The notes below the pieces were generated by a model. It saw only the letters and a list, made by a program, of their open reading frames with translations, ran no database searches and had not been told where the DNA came from. From Eubacterium ruminantium (GTDB lineage Bacteria; Bacillota; Clostridia; Lachnospirales; Lachnospiraceae), in the NCBI GenBank assembly GCA_900108205.1, contig FNUU01000011.1:42983-106982 (forward strand): 64,000 nt of DNA, written 5' to 3'. Of this stretch, positions 36,801-45,453 are shown in pieces. A program made the translations under genes and the position numbers. Position 1 is the first letter of the stretch. Every line of letters starts with the position of its first letter.

Positions 36801-38283
36801 AACAGATACTGTCACAAATGGCTTTGTACAAAATTCTTTAAAGGAATACGGCATACACAGGCTCGGAAAAACAATCTGGCTTTACGATAATGAGCCGGAT
36901 GCCAATTACGGTGATAAGAGCTTCAATATATATAACGGAAAACATAATATGGACACAAAAATTCAGGAAATACTTCGAAATTTAAGTATTACATATTATG
37001 GTTACGAACCTGTTTCGGATGAAATGGTATTTACGACAAATAAATATAATGTTCCGGTTTACGAAAGACCAAAGAAGGATGCCGACCCTGTAGATTATAT
37101 AGATGACATGGATGAGGTTATTGACATGGAATCATCTGTGATAAATGATGTTGGAAATATGTGGTATAAAACCAAAGACGGCAGATTCATTTATCAGAAT
37201 AATCTCAATATACAGCAGAAGCAGCGTTTGTTCAGCATGCTTTTTGGGGATTTCAATGTAAAAAAGGATAATGCGCCGCTTAGAGAAGGTATTACTCAGG
37301 ATACAGATGTGATTGAGTATTTGAAGAAGGATACAATTGTTTCCATCGAATATTTGGTTGATAATTCTGCAGGAAATACCTGGGCCAGAGTAGAGGTTAA
37401 CGGAAAATCCGGATGGATATATTTCCAGAATCTGGGACAATCGTCCAGGACGGCCAGAAGAAAGATAAAAACAGACTGTCCGGTCAACGTAAAGCTCTAT
37501 AATTCTTCCGGCGAGGTTGTTTCAAGTATCATCAATGGAGAAACTGTCACAAATGATGAGAACAAAATAAAGCCTTATGTAATAGGGCGTGGAAAGTATT
37601 TTGAAATATATGACGATGATGAGTATCGTGTTGAGATCGATTCATTGTCTGACGGACTTATGGATTATGCGGTTTACAGTGACTATGATGAGGAGCAGGG
37701 CGACTTTAAAGAAAAGAAGGAATTTGAAGGAGCGGCTCTGGAGCCGGATATGAGGTTCGAAAGTAAGACCGGAGGAAATATCCGGACAGAAGATGTGAAG
37801 CTGAGTGTCATAGATGAGAACGGTAAGGTCATTGATGATATTGGTGTTGACGGATCTTCTGCTAAGGAAGAGGAAAAAGCCAAGGAAATAGCCGGGGATG
37901 TCGATGGAAAGTCGAAGAAATCGGGTATCATACTTATAATCATCATAGCTGCAGTGGTTGTGGTGGCAGCGGTACTTATAGCTGTATTTTTATTCCTCCG
38001 TAAGAAGAAAAGAAAAACAGCGGCACAGCCGGTACAGCAGTCACAGCAATATATGCAACAGCAGTCACAGCAGTATCCGCAGCAATATATGATGCAAACG
38101 CCGCAGCAGTATCCACAGCAACAGGTACAACCGCAGCAGTATCCGCAGCAGTCGGCACATCAGCCGGTACAACAGATACAGTCGCAGCAACAGCATTTTG
38201 AAGGATGTTTCTGCAGCATGTGTGGAGCGAGGTTAAGTCCGGAGCAGATTTTCTGCAGTGTGTGCGGCAATAAACGACAATAA
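33832..38283 (+). CDS. giant membrane-anchored lipase-like protein with SH3 domain and C-terminal zinc ribbon
   Basis: 1483 residues. An N-terminal signal or anchor (KKIIALLMVIPFLMGIFLC) leads into a long extracellular region with two acidic motifs of the calcium-loop kind (VDDDDIPEVL near 105, YDMDHDGIPELI near 287). An alpha/beta-hydrolase of lipase class 3 type has its nucleophile elbow GHSMGG at 936-941 (Ser938). A bacterial SH3-like segment (NTWARVEVNGKSGWIYFQNL) follows near 1215, then a membrane helix about 1365-1390. The tail is a Gln-rich low-complexity stretch and a zinc ribbon (CSMCGARL...CSVCG) at the extreme C-terminus. The start has GGGGGGA nearby; function unknown. Confidence 0.88.
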   Translation: MNNKVKKIIALLMVIPFLMGIFLCGSGGRSLDAKTGDVSVNDPVTKGNVLFDKASGKGSSRNIEEWAEKYIDYIRDHTMYDDYSGYYLDPNDTVRFRTSTTFELIYVDDDDIPEVLTSGADEATGMGIIYINSNGKVDFKIIYRHGFAYIERTGLVMNNSGNTGYYYTYIYKLENHEFKELGSGNYQDQLNGNTVSMKYSWNGRELSEDAYWKEVDKLFDRSKYTPVGDTYMLNYTYVSILTEILKKGIVYSDIDWIRAYQEFLVNEDYRNFGQEFGNATEMSGKFYDMDHDGIPELILNNGYSDGVRSGKIFAYIDGTVKYLDNGPIEAYISCKEGFKGLLYGYYSESGYISSYEKNGTAIKIETVGESSNWSGIDREYAYLSSYSIELLVSELSAYGDIYEETTDYPESFYELDKLLGKLGWVGNIYDYKDTAGERSAITYFFGNLGLKELFIYPGDIEKYNSWKEDYSSVIDDPKAKYQKSYRQLDGAGADWILKNIYNVNDDVINEFHNADGNDNSSFYYYNNDYYAFLGGVGGGYSAYVSKLEKLGGVYHITYYQIIYPDGPGGVFYEKMYALAAYKKIDGVKYWSLYKTSTEPLYDEADKIDVGFQISEEYLPYPTVALKARSNGCYVTCDIGSKDSEGKYTKYDKPDMNVNATSISGYELFEKVRLNGGFALQSSMIRKYLTGRQFLNDPGVYVKDEIIQSHNKLVEVSADGGKKIRFDEKNEWGQYVWLVVKDGKLQTDVFEDKAEIFDIITVDDNMYDAAERNILSSGEWIKLNGIDECGYWNMQYEIGLKNGDNTKALRGQNYTLITPYGNKDVNYITSANMQCAAGVKYEDGMYDVIIAFQGTGGFSGDMTGLVNLVLDGLSNITSSPSYYCSVKTHSGYKGMSDNLAYVETVVRSQEKVNGRYVTLRDLIKEAAKGKARFTILGHSMGGAIAQIYALRLHNCNIPASAIRGRTFNSALAFAEDVPDLGFTDWYNLCVTTDTVTNGFVQNSLKEYGIHRLGKTIWLYDNEPDANYGDKSFNIYNGKHNMDTKIQEILRNLSITYYGYEPVSDEMVFTTNKYNVPVYERPKKDADPVDYIDDMDEVIDMESSVINDVGNMWYKTKDGRFIYQNNLNIQQKQRLFSMLFGDFNVKKDNAPLREGITQDTDVIEYLKKDTIVSIEYLVDNSAGNTWARVEVNGKSGWIYFQNLGQSSRTARRKIKTDCPVNVKLYNSSGEVVSSIINGETVTNDENKIKPYVIGRGKYFEIYDDDEYRVEIDSLSDGLMDYAVYSDYDEEQGDFKEKKEFEGAALEPDMRFESKTGGNIRTEDVKLSVIDENGKVIDDIGVDGSSAKEEEKAKEIAGDVDGKSKKSGIILIIIIAAVVVVAAVLIAVFLFLRKKKRKTAAQPVQQSQQYMQQQSQQYPQQYMMQTPQQYPQQQVQPQQYPQQSAHQPVQQIQSQQQHFEGCFCSMCGARLSPEQIFCSVCGNKRQ

Positions 38284-38375
38284 GAGGGAGCAGTGGATTT
38301 GTGCTGCACAGGGAGCAATAAGCAATCTGCTGCATTTAATGAATCAGTAAAAAGATAGAAGTAAGGTGGAATGAT

Positions 38376-39449
38376 ATGTCTAAGGTTATAGTAGGAATGT
38401 CTGGAGGAGTTGACAGCGCCGTAGCTGCATATTTATTAAAAATAGCAGGCTACGAGGTTTCAGGACTTACCATCAGAATATGGATCAGCAGTGATGGTAA
38501 GGACAGCAGGTGCTGTGAGATCGATGATGCGAGGAGAACAGCAATGCTGCTGGATATACCTTATTATGTCCAGAATTCTGTTGCAGAATTTAACGAGAGA
38601 GTGACAAGACCATTTGTAAATGATTATATTTGCGGTTTGACGCCGAATCCTTGTATAGAATGCAACCGTTACGTAAAATGGGGCAGGATGCTGGAAACGG
38701 CAGATCTGATGCATGCGGAGTATGTTGCGACGGGGCATTACGCAAATATAATTCATTTGGATAATGGAAGATATACGGTTAAGACGGCCATTCATGCAGA
38801 GAAGGATCAGACTTATATGCTTTACAGGCTGACTCAGGAGCAGCTGAAGAGGACTATCATGCCTCTCGGCGGATTATCCAAGGAAGAAGTAAGGAATATA
38901 GCCAGGAAGGTAGGGCTGGACGTGGCGGATAAAGCTGACTCCCAGGAAATCTGCTTTGTTCCGGAAGGTAAATATACAGATTATATTGAGGAAAATGCAG
39001 AGGTTGAAGTTCCGGGTGAGGGAAACTTTGTGGATGAGGATGGAAAGGTTCTGGGAAAACATAAAGGAATCATTCACTATACGATCGGCCAGAGAAAGGG
39101 ACTCGGAATAGCTCTCGGGCGTCCGATATTTGTTAAAAAGATAAATGCATCCACAAATGAAGTTGTGCTGGCGGATGAAACGGCGCTTTACAGCACGAAG
39201 ATCATTTGCAGAAAACTGAATTTCCTCAGTATAGAGGAACCTGAGATCGGAGAAAAGGTTGAGGCCAGGGTAAAGATAAGGTATCATCATTCTCCGCAGA
39301 AGGCGGTTGTGGAAATGCTTGGCGAAGACAGAGCGATGGTTTCATTTGAGGAACCGGTCAGGGCCGCAACACCGGGGCAGTCGGCTGTATTTTATGATGA
39401 TGAGGACTGTGTGATAGGCGGCGGACTTATTGTGGAGGTTATGGAGTAG
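38376..39449 (+). CDS. mnmA: tRNA-specific 2-thiouridylase
   Basis: ATP-dependent 2-thiolation of U34 in Lys, Glu and Gln tRNAs. 357 residues, the normal length. The PP-loop SGGVDS is at residues 9-14; the catalytic cysteine Cys93 (NPCIECN) and the partner Cys193 (ICFVPEG) are both present; GQRKGLG and the C-terminal beta-barrel ending (GGGLIVEV) follow. AAGGTGG precedes the ATG. It looks like the shorter, Clostridia-type MnmA. The downstream kinase starts just after its stop. Confidence 0.95.
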   Translation: MSKVIVGMSGGVDSAVAAYLLKIAGYEVSGLTIRIWISSDGKDSRCCEIDDARRTAMLLDIPYYVQNSVAEFNERVTRPFVNDYICGLTPNPCIECNRYVKWGRMLETADLMHAEYVATGHYANIIHLDNGRYTVKTAIHAEKDQTYMLYRLTQEQLKRTIMPLGGLSKEEVRNIARKVGLDVADKADSQEICFVPEGKYTDYIEENAEVEVPGEGNFVDEDGKVLGKHKGIIHYTIGQRKGLGIALGRPIFVKKINASTNEVVLADETALYSTKIICRKLNFLSIEEPEIGEKVEARVKIRYHHSPQKAVVEMLGEDRAMVSFEEPVRAATPGQSAVFYDDEDCVIGGGLIVEVME

Positions 39450-39459
39450 ACAGAGACAG

Positions 39460-40839
39460 ATGATATTTGCGATACTGGATAATTTTATAATAATGATTCT
39501 GGCTTTAGTCTGCTCTTTTAAAGCTAAAAGTCTGCCAATGATATTCATACTTGCGGGGATACTTATGGTCCTCACCACATATACATTTTTCCTGGGTGAT
39601 GAGTATGATACGGAGGCACAGGAAAAAGAGAGCGTCAGATTTACTGCGAGAATTCCGATGGTATTGAAATGGCTTGCCGCCTTTGCATTCTCTGCTTTTT
39701 CGGGCAGCTTTGAGGGTTTTCTGATATTTGCCATATTTAATGAGGCTCATCTTTTCATAAATGCATTTCTGGGTGTTATTCTGTATGTTCTATACAAGGC
39801 ATTTGAGGGGCTGTCCACAGGCCGGGAGATCGCTATTGTTATGATAGAATGTACATTTATATTTGCATCTGTGCTTTGCATTTCTTTTGTTAAATGCCTT
39901 GTCAGAAGGTTTCAGCAAAGGAAATGGGAGGAAAATGCCAAGGTTCAGAATGCCAATCTGAATGAGATGCATGAGAAGAGAATGAATAAACAGTTGGTGA
40001 TGCAGAGTTATCTTGCTGACAGAAATGCAAGGCTGATTGAAAGAGAAAACATCAGCAGAAATATACATAACAGTGTGGGACATTCCATTACGGCGGCCAT
40101 AATGACGCTGGATGCGGCGGACATGCTCTATGATATAAAACCTGAGGAAGCCAGAAAACGTATGAATGACGCAAATGAAAGGATACGTGGCAGCCTTGAG
40201 TCTATCAGAAGGGCGGTAAGAACACTTGATGATGAAATGTCGACCATTTCTATCTCGGATCTTAAAGCGGCTATGGATGGGATCATAAATGATTTCGTAA
40301 TGGATACCGAGATAGTTGTAAATAAAATATACGACGTTCCTGACGTAGAAACAGTGATAGTGGGTAGTCCGGAAGTGGTTTCGTCTGGTACGGCAGGGTC
40401 GGGCAGGACCGAAACAGAATCACCATCGGAAACTGTCATGCCTGCAGAGGATGCAATGGGTGCAGCAAAACCGGACAGGACCGAAACAGCTGTACCGGAT
40501 GCCGAGAAGGACAATACAGATGGTGTGCCCATGGGGCTTCAGATACCACGCGGTCATATGGAATTTCTTACGGGAGTTCTGGAGGAAATGCTCACAAATG
40601 GTGTAAAGCACGGGAAGGCAACGGTATTTACCGTGATACTTACGGGAGATTCCGCACACATAAAGCTTGAGGTTAAGGATAATGGACGAAGTGATTTCAA
40701 TGATGCCAACAGTAATGCAAGGATCGAAAAAGGCTTTGGAATCAAAAAAATCATTTCCTACGCCGAGCGCTGCGGAGGAAAGGCCGTTTTTATAAATAAT
40801 GAGGGCTTCAAGGGCTGCGTGGAGCTTCCGATACAATAG
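39460..40839 (+). CDS. sensor histidine kinase, HisKA_3 (NarX/DesK type)
   Basis: 459 residues. About four membrane helices occupy residues 1-150. A coiled-coil region (KWEENAKVQNANLNEMHEKR) leads into the dimerisation helix ERENISRNIHNSVGHSIT with phospho-acceptor His203. The ATP-binding domain has EEMLTNGVKHGKA (N box) and EKGFGIKKIIS (G box). Between them is a low-complexity insertion of about 60 residues rich in Ser, Thr, Glu and Pro, with repeated RTET motifs. The start is not certain: ATG 39460 lies 11 bases past the mnmA stop without a clear ribosome site. Pairs with the next gene. Confidence 0.9.
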   Translation: MIFAILDNFIIMILALVCSFKAKSLPMIFILAGILMVLTTYTFFLGDEYDTEAQEKESVRFTARIPMVLKWLAAFAFSAFSGSFEGFLIFAIFNEAHLFINAFLGVILYVLYKAFEGLSTGREIAIVMIECTFIFASVLCISFVKCLVRRFQQRKWEENAKVQNANLNEMHEKRMNKQLVMQSYLADRNARLIERENISRNIHNSVGHSITAAIMTLDAADMLYDIKPEEARKRMNDANERIRGSLESIRRAVRTLDDEMSTISISDLKAAMDGIINDFVMDTEIVVNKIYDVPDVETVIVGSPEVVSSGTAGSGRTETESPSETVMPAEDAMGAAKPDRTETAVPDAEKDNTDGVPMGLQIPRGHMEFLTGVLEEMLTNGVKHGKATVFTVILTGDSAHIKLEVKDNGRSDFNDANSNARIEKGFGIKKIISYAERCGGKAVFINNEGFKGCVELPIQ

Positions 40840-40922
40840 CATATCAGAAGAAAAACAAGCACGAATGGTACCGTAATATTATGGCTGCAGTTTATTTGTA
40901 TGATTATAAGGGAATGAAAAAT

Positions 40923-41606
40923 ATGAACAGAGTACTTCTTGTAGATGATGAGGCGATGCTGTTGGACAGCCTCGAGATAATACTGACATTTAATAATATG
41001 GAAATAGCCGGAAAGGCTCATGACGGAAATGAGGCACTGGAGCTGCTTAAGAATATCAGCTGCGATATTGCCCTGGTAGACCTTAATATGAAGGGAATGG
41101 GCGGTATTGAACTGATACGTCATATGAAGGAGCTTTATCCGAAGATTAAAATACTGGTGCTGACGACATTTTATGATGATAAAAATATCACGGATGCGAT
41201 CAGTAACGGGGCTGACGGATATCTTCTTAAGGATAGCGGAAAGGATGCAATCCTGGGGGCTATTGCCCAGATAATGGGCGGAGTCACTGTCCTGGATCAG
41301 AAGGTAATGCAGCGGCTTACAAGTCTTTTTGCCGGCAATATGGCTTCCGGCGGATCAGCAAATACTGCATCGGACATGCAGGACGGTACGGGCGAAGCTC
41401 AGGATTACAGTAAAAATGAAATCTATGGTGAATTCACTCTTCGCGAGAAGGAAATAGCCGGTCTTATGGTGGAAGGTCTGTCAAATAAACAGATTGCGGA
41501 CAGGCTTTACATATCTGAAGGAACTGTGAAAAACTATATTTCAAATATATATGATAAAACAGGAATCCATGACAGGGTTAAGCTTGTGGTTGCGCTGAAG
41601 GGGTAG
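40923..41606 (+). CDS. response regulator, NarL/LuxR family
   Basis: 227 residues. A receiver domain with acidic pocket LLVDDE (Asp8, Asp9), phospho-acceptor Asp53 (ALVDLNMKG) and conserved Lys in YLLKDSG. A linker containing SGGSANTASDMQDGTGEAQD is followed by the LuxR-type helix-turn-helix, LREKEIAGLMVEGLSNKQIA and ISEGTVKNYISNIYDKTGI. AAGGGA ten bases ahead supports ATG 40923. Partner of the upstream kinase; targets unknown, though the surface peptidase immediately downstream is a natural candidate. Confidence 0.93.
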   Translation: MNRVLLVDDEAMLLDSLEIILTFNNMEIAGKAHDGNEALELLKNISCDIALVDLNMKGMGGIELIRHMKELYPKIKILVLTTFYDDKNITDAISNGADGYLLKDSGKDAILGAIAQIMGGVTVLDQKVMQRLTSLFAGNMASGGSANTASDMQDGTGEAQDYSKNEIYGEFTLREKEIAGLMVEGLSNKQIADRLYISEGTVKNYISNIYDKTGIHDRVKLVVALKG

Positions 41607-41892
41607 ACTGTGCCTGCGTTTTTGATACTGGACTTTTTGGGAAAATACTCTGCGTTATTGGTTCGATTATTTTAGAATTGATATACTTGTGTTTGTAAAA
41701 AACCACTAAAAATATTAAAAATAATTGTGGAGAATATATCACAGATATGTTAAGATATTTTTTACAGATTTTATTCTTATGCTGCATACGGAGTATCAAT
41801 GATATATGCAATTAATGGTGAGAGGTCATTTGCGGGTGATATTTCTTAGGGCAGTGGAATCATATTAATTTAGAAAAATGGAGGGATGAGTG

Positions 41893-44409
41893 ATGAGAAA
41901 AAAATTTGGTTTATTCTTCCTCTCGGTTGTTCTTGGTGCAGGAGCGTTCGCAGGCAAAACTTCATTTGCCGAGGAACAGGAGCAGCAGCCTGAAGCAACT
42001 GAAGCACAGCAGGAAGAAACAAGTGGTTCTTCTGCAGATGGAGGGATTGGCAGAAGTACTGCACGAATCGTCATGGATGAAAATGGAGGTTTCATTGATT
42101 ATGTAAACTCTGTATCAAATCCGGACAAGAAGGGTCAGCAAAATGATGACCCGGATATCAATGAAGCAAGCTATCCTAGCAAGTATACAATTGCTAACAG
42201 ATCAGGAATAAGAAATCAGGGTAGCTATGGAGTATGCTGGAGTTTCGCAGCCAATACCTGTATGGAGACCAGCTATCTCAAGCAGGATATGGGATCAAGC
42301 ATCAATTATTCAGAATATCAGCTGCTTTATTCTATATTCCACGGAACAAATGATACTTATGCAACATCAATTGATTGGTACGATCAGGGTGGATATAACT
42401 ACATGCCTATAGGTGCTGTTGCCATGAACCGTGGTATGGCTAAGGAGTCTGCATATCCGTTCGATCCAGGCAAGAGCATGACAACTGCAGACAGAGAACA
42501 GTCTGTAAATCATATTTCAGCATGTATCCTTCCGGACAGTTTCCCATATGACTATTCTCAGTATGGCGGTTCTGACTGGATGGCTGTAGTTGATAATATC
42601 AAGAAGTATCTCTATAAGGATAATGCGGTAGGTATATCCTTCAATGCAGATGATAATAATTTTGATGAGTCTACAAATTCATTTTGCTCAACATGGTACA
42701 GTGGATATTATAAACCATCTTCAAACCATGCTGTAACAATTGTTGGCTGGGATGACAATAAGGTAACAGGATACTCTAAGAAGGGTGCTTTCCTTATCCA
42801 GAACAGCTGGGGTAATTATAATGATGAGGGTGGTCATACCTGGGTATCATACTATGATGCATCACTTTCAAGCCCTTGTGTATATGTATTAAATACAGAT
42901 ACAAACCTTAAGAAGGATGCGAAGGTATTCTCTTACACAGAAGCAGGCTGGGAAGGTGCTTATCTCTTCTGGACAGATCCTTCTTTCCAGGGCGCAAATG
43001 TATATAAGGCTTCAAATACAGTTCACCTTAATAAGGCAGGCTTCTACGCACCATGTGGTGTTAAGTACAGAGTTGAAATAATTGCAGACATGACAAATGT
43101 CAAGAACCCAAGTACAGGTAAGGTTGTAAATGTAACAACAGGCAGCGTTTCAACAGCCGGATACTACAGAGTAAATCTTTCGGATATGGTTGTTATCCCA
43201 TCAGGCCAGTATTTTGCAGTCAAGCTGCAGCTCCATGATGGTGACGGCAATTATTACATCATGTATGAAGGCGGAAATTCATATAACAATGGTACACTTG
43301 ACAGATATACAAGCTGTGCTGCAGGTCAGTCATTTACTTATTATAACAATAAGTGGAATGATGTTACAAATGAACTTGTCGGTATCGATATGGCAAATGA
43401 TTACAAGAACGCTTGTATCTATGTATACGGTAACGAAAACTGCCCGGAAGTAAAGCTGGTTAAGGCAAAGAAGGCTACTCTCTACAGTGCAGGACACATC
43501 AAGTACTATGTATGTAACGGAAAGTATTATACAGATGCTAATTGCACCAAGCAGGTTTCATTCTCTGCAACAAGAAGATATCTCTTCAAGAAGAGTCATG
43601 TAGGTGTTGCCAAGTATAATGGCAAGGCTTACTACGTAAAGAATGGTGTTGTTGATAAGACATACACAGGCTTTGCACTTTCAAATGGCAAGGCTTATAA
43701 GTTCAAGAAGGGTCTTGTAGATACAAGCTACAGCAAGATCCTTAAGTATAAGGGCAAGATCATTTACATGAAGAACGGTGAGCAGCAGATATCCTTTAAC
43801 GGACTTAAGAGATATAAGGGTAAGCTCTGCTACTTCAAGAAGGGTACATTTGATAATACAAAGACAGGCTTTGTAAAGCTCAGCGGTAACTACTACTATG
43901 TAAAGAATGGTATCGTTGGAAACTTCAATGGTTTCAGATATGGTACATGTAAGGGCGTAACAGGCTGGTGGTACTGCGAAGGTGCCAAGGCTGCCATTAC
44001 AAAGACAGATATCGTAAGCGGTACTGTAGGCGGCAAGAGCGGCTGGTGGTACTTCAAGAACGGCCAGGTTCAGTTTGTAGATACAGTAGCCAAGAATTCA
44101 AATGGCTGGTGGTGTGTACAGGGAGGTAAGGTAAACTTCTCATTCAACGGACTTGCTAAGAATGACAGTGGCTGGTGGTATTGTAAGTCAGGTAAGGTTG
44201 ACTTCAACTTCACAGGACTTGCAAGCAACTCAAGCGGCTGGTGGTACTGCAAGGGTGGTAAGATCGACTTCAGCTTCGAAGGTATCGCATCTAACTCAGC
44301 AGGAAGATGGTACTGCAAGGGCGGTAAGGTACAGTTTGACTTCACCGGATATAAGTATATCGAAGGATATGGATACTACTATATCGAGGGTGGTAAGGTT
44401 CAGTACTAA
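41893..44409 (+). CDS. secreted papain-like cysteine peptidase with cell-wall-binding repeats
   Basis: 838 residues. A signal peptide (FGLFFLSVVLGAGAFAGKTSFA) and an acidic Gln/Glu linker precede a C1A peptidase domain, about residues 95-330. The oxyanion Gln109, nucleophile Cys115 (GSYGVCWSF), His279 (SNHAVTIVGWDD) and Asn304 (IQNSWG) form a complete active site. A beta-rich region follows, then two repeat types. Lys-rich repeats of about 20 residues are typified by YYVKNGVVDKTYTGFAL. At least five GWWY-type repeats follow (GWWYCKSGKVDFNFTGLAS and relatives), which probably hold it on the cell wall. GGAGGG precedes ATG 41893. Confidence 0.93.
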   Translation: MRKKFGLFFLSVVLGAGAFAGKTSFAEEQEQQPEATEAQQEETSGSSADGGIGRSTARIVMDENGGFIDYVNSVSNPDKKGQQNDDPDINEASYPSKYTIANRSGIRNQGSYGVCWSFAANTCMETSYLKQDMGSSINYSEYQLLYSIFHGTNDTYATSIDWYDQGGYNYMPIGAVAMNRGMAKESAYPFDPGKSMTTADREQSVNHISACILPDSFPYDYSQYGGSDWMAVVDNIKKYLYKDNAVGISFNADDNNFDESTNSFCSTWYSGYYKPSSNHAVTIVGWDDNKVTGYSKKGAFLIQNSWGNYNDEGGHTWVSYYDASLSSPCVYVLNTDTNLKKDAKVFSYTEAGWEGAYLFWTDPSFQGANVYKASNTVHLNKAGFYAPCGVKYRVEIIADMTNVKNPSTGKVVNVTTGSVSTAGYYRVNLSDMVVIPSGQYFAVKLQLHDGDGNYYIMYEGGNSYNNGTLDRYTSCAAGQSFTYYNNKWNDVTNELVGIDMANDYKNACIYVYGNENCPEVKLVKAKKATLYSAGHIKYYVCNGKYYTDANCTKQVSFSATRRYLFKKSHVGVAKYNGKAYYVKNGVVDKTYTGFALSNGKAYKFKKGLVDTSYSKILKYKGKIIYMKNGEQQISFNGLKRYKGKLCYFKKGTFDNTKTGFVKLSGNYYYVKNGIVGNFNGFRYGTCKGVTGWWYCEGAKAAITKTDIVSGTVGGKSGWWYFKNGQVQFVDTVAKNSNGWWCVQGGKVNFSFNGLAKNDSGWWYCKSGKVDFNFTGLASNSSGWWYCKGGKIDFSFEGIASNSAGRWYCKGGKVQFDFTGYKYIEGYGYYYIEGGKVQY

Positions 44410-44451
44410 TTGGCTCTGACCGGACCAATCATAATTAAAAAATGACTATTT

Positions 44452-44558
44452 GAAACCGTTCCCATCGGTACGGATGATTTCGGATTGACTGGATTATATT
44501 CAGAGAATGTGATAAAGTTAATCGGTAATCATTTGTACCGGCAGGGGACGGTTTTTTT
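44452..44558 (+). terminator. long-loop terminator after the surface peptidase
   Basis: GAAACCGTTCCC plus GGTAC and ATGATT on the left pair with AATCAT, GTACC and GGGGACGGTTT on the right, with small internal loops and a roughly 50-base apical loop, followed by TTTTTTT. Confidence 0.75.
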
Positions 44559-44599
44559 ATAATTAGGAAACTGAGTTTTCTATTATATAAAAAACTCCG

Positions 44600-44658
44600 G
44601 GGGATGCGCCTCGGCACGCAAAGTTGGGAGACGAGACCAGATAGTTGCCTGCGGCAAC
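44600..44658. repeat. GC-rich intergenic hairpins, one with TGC triloop
   Basis: GTTGCC-TGC-GGCAAC is at 44644-44658, preceded by a looser GATGCGCCTCGGCACGC fold. Similar in build to the hairpin array at 33313-33414 and located just before the HAD gene. Confidence 0.6.
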
Positions 44659-44691
44659 ACTCTATATTCAATAACAGGGAGAAATATTTAT

Positions 44692-45363
44692 ATGAAAACA
44701 GCGGCAGTTATATTTGACATGGACGGAGTCATTTTCGACAGTGAAAGAATGTATATCGAATGTTATAAGGAAATAGCGGACAAATATCATGTAGATAATG
44801 TTGAAGAGGTCTGTTATAAATGCGTAGGTGTTACGAGTGAAAAGACTGTGAGAATACTGAAGGATTATTACGGAGAGGATTTTCCTGTAGATGAGTACTA
44901 TGCTGAGGCTGGAAAGATATTTAAGGAAAAGTACGAGAAGAATGGCCTTCCGATGAAACCGGGCGTCAGGGAATTACTCAGCTTTTTAAAGGAAAATGGT
45001 ATAAAGACGGCGCTTGCTTCATCTACAAAAACCGAAGTGGTTAAGACAGAACTGGGGGATGCGGGAATCCTCGGTTTCTTTGATGAGATTGTCGGCGGGG
45101 ATATGGTACAGAGAAGTAAACCTGACCCGGACATATTTCTGAAGGCAGCGGAGGCGCTTGGCCTTTCACCGGAAGAGGTAATGGTCATCGAGGATTCCTT
45201 TAATGGTATCAGAGCTGCATATGCTGCAGGAATGAAGGCTGTTATGGTGCCGGATCTCCTTCAGCCGGATGAAGAGATAAGAAGCAAGGCCTACCGGGTT
45301 GAGAAATCCCTTCTGGACGTAAGGGATTATCTTTCGACCGGTATAGCTGCAGCAGGATTATGA
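44692..45363 (+). CDS. HAD-superfamily phosphatase, beta-phosphoglucomutase-like
   Basis: 223 residues. HAD motifs are intact: nucleophile region FDMDGVIFDSE (Asp9, Asp11), motif II LASSTK, motif III lysine in RSKPDPDIFLKAAE and motif IV VIEDSFNGIRAA. A helical cap lies between residues 15 and 85. This subgroup hydrolyses small sugar or nucleotide phosphates or isomerises beta-glucose-1-phosphate; the substrate is not deducible. GGGAGAAA precedes the ATG. Its stop codon lies inside the first unit of a dispersed repeat (45352-45406). Confidence 0.9.
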   Translation: MKTAAVIFDMDGVIFDSERMYIECYKEIADKYHVDNVEEVCYKCVGVTSEKTVRILKDYYGEDFPVDEYYAEAGKIFKEKYEKNGLPMKPGVRELLSFLKENGIKTALASSTKTEVVKTELGDAGILGFFDEIVGGDMVQRSKPDPDIFLKAAEALGLSPEEVMVIEDSFNGIRAAYAAGMKAVMVPDLLQPDEEIRSKAYRVEKSLLDVRDYLSTGIAAAGL

Positions 45364-45406
45364 GATGCGGTAGGGACTTTAGTCCCGCAGGATTATGAGA
45401 TGCGGT
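45352..45406. repeat. dispersed 54-bp repeat, copy 1, with internal 35-bp period
   Basis: GCAGGATTATGAGATGCGGT is repeated at 45352-45371 and 45387-45406, enclosing the hairpin GGGACT-TT-AGTCCC. The whole block matches the reverse complement of 52573-52626 at about 44 of 54 positions. The first unit overlaps the HAD stop codon. Confidence 0.9.
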
Positions 45407-45453
45407 TCAGCTACGATATACAACAGAAATAAGAGAAACAGGGCAGAACAGAT

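Noticed and set aside
37976..38335. Leftward frame rich in Ala/Val/Thr opposite the Gln-rich tail of the lipase-like protein
   Set aside because: Low-complexity mirror of CAG/CAA codons; the plus-strand frame has a membrane helix and zinc ribbon that make sense.
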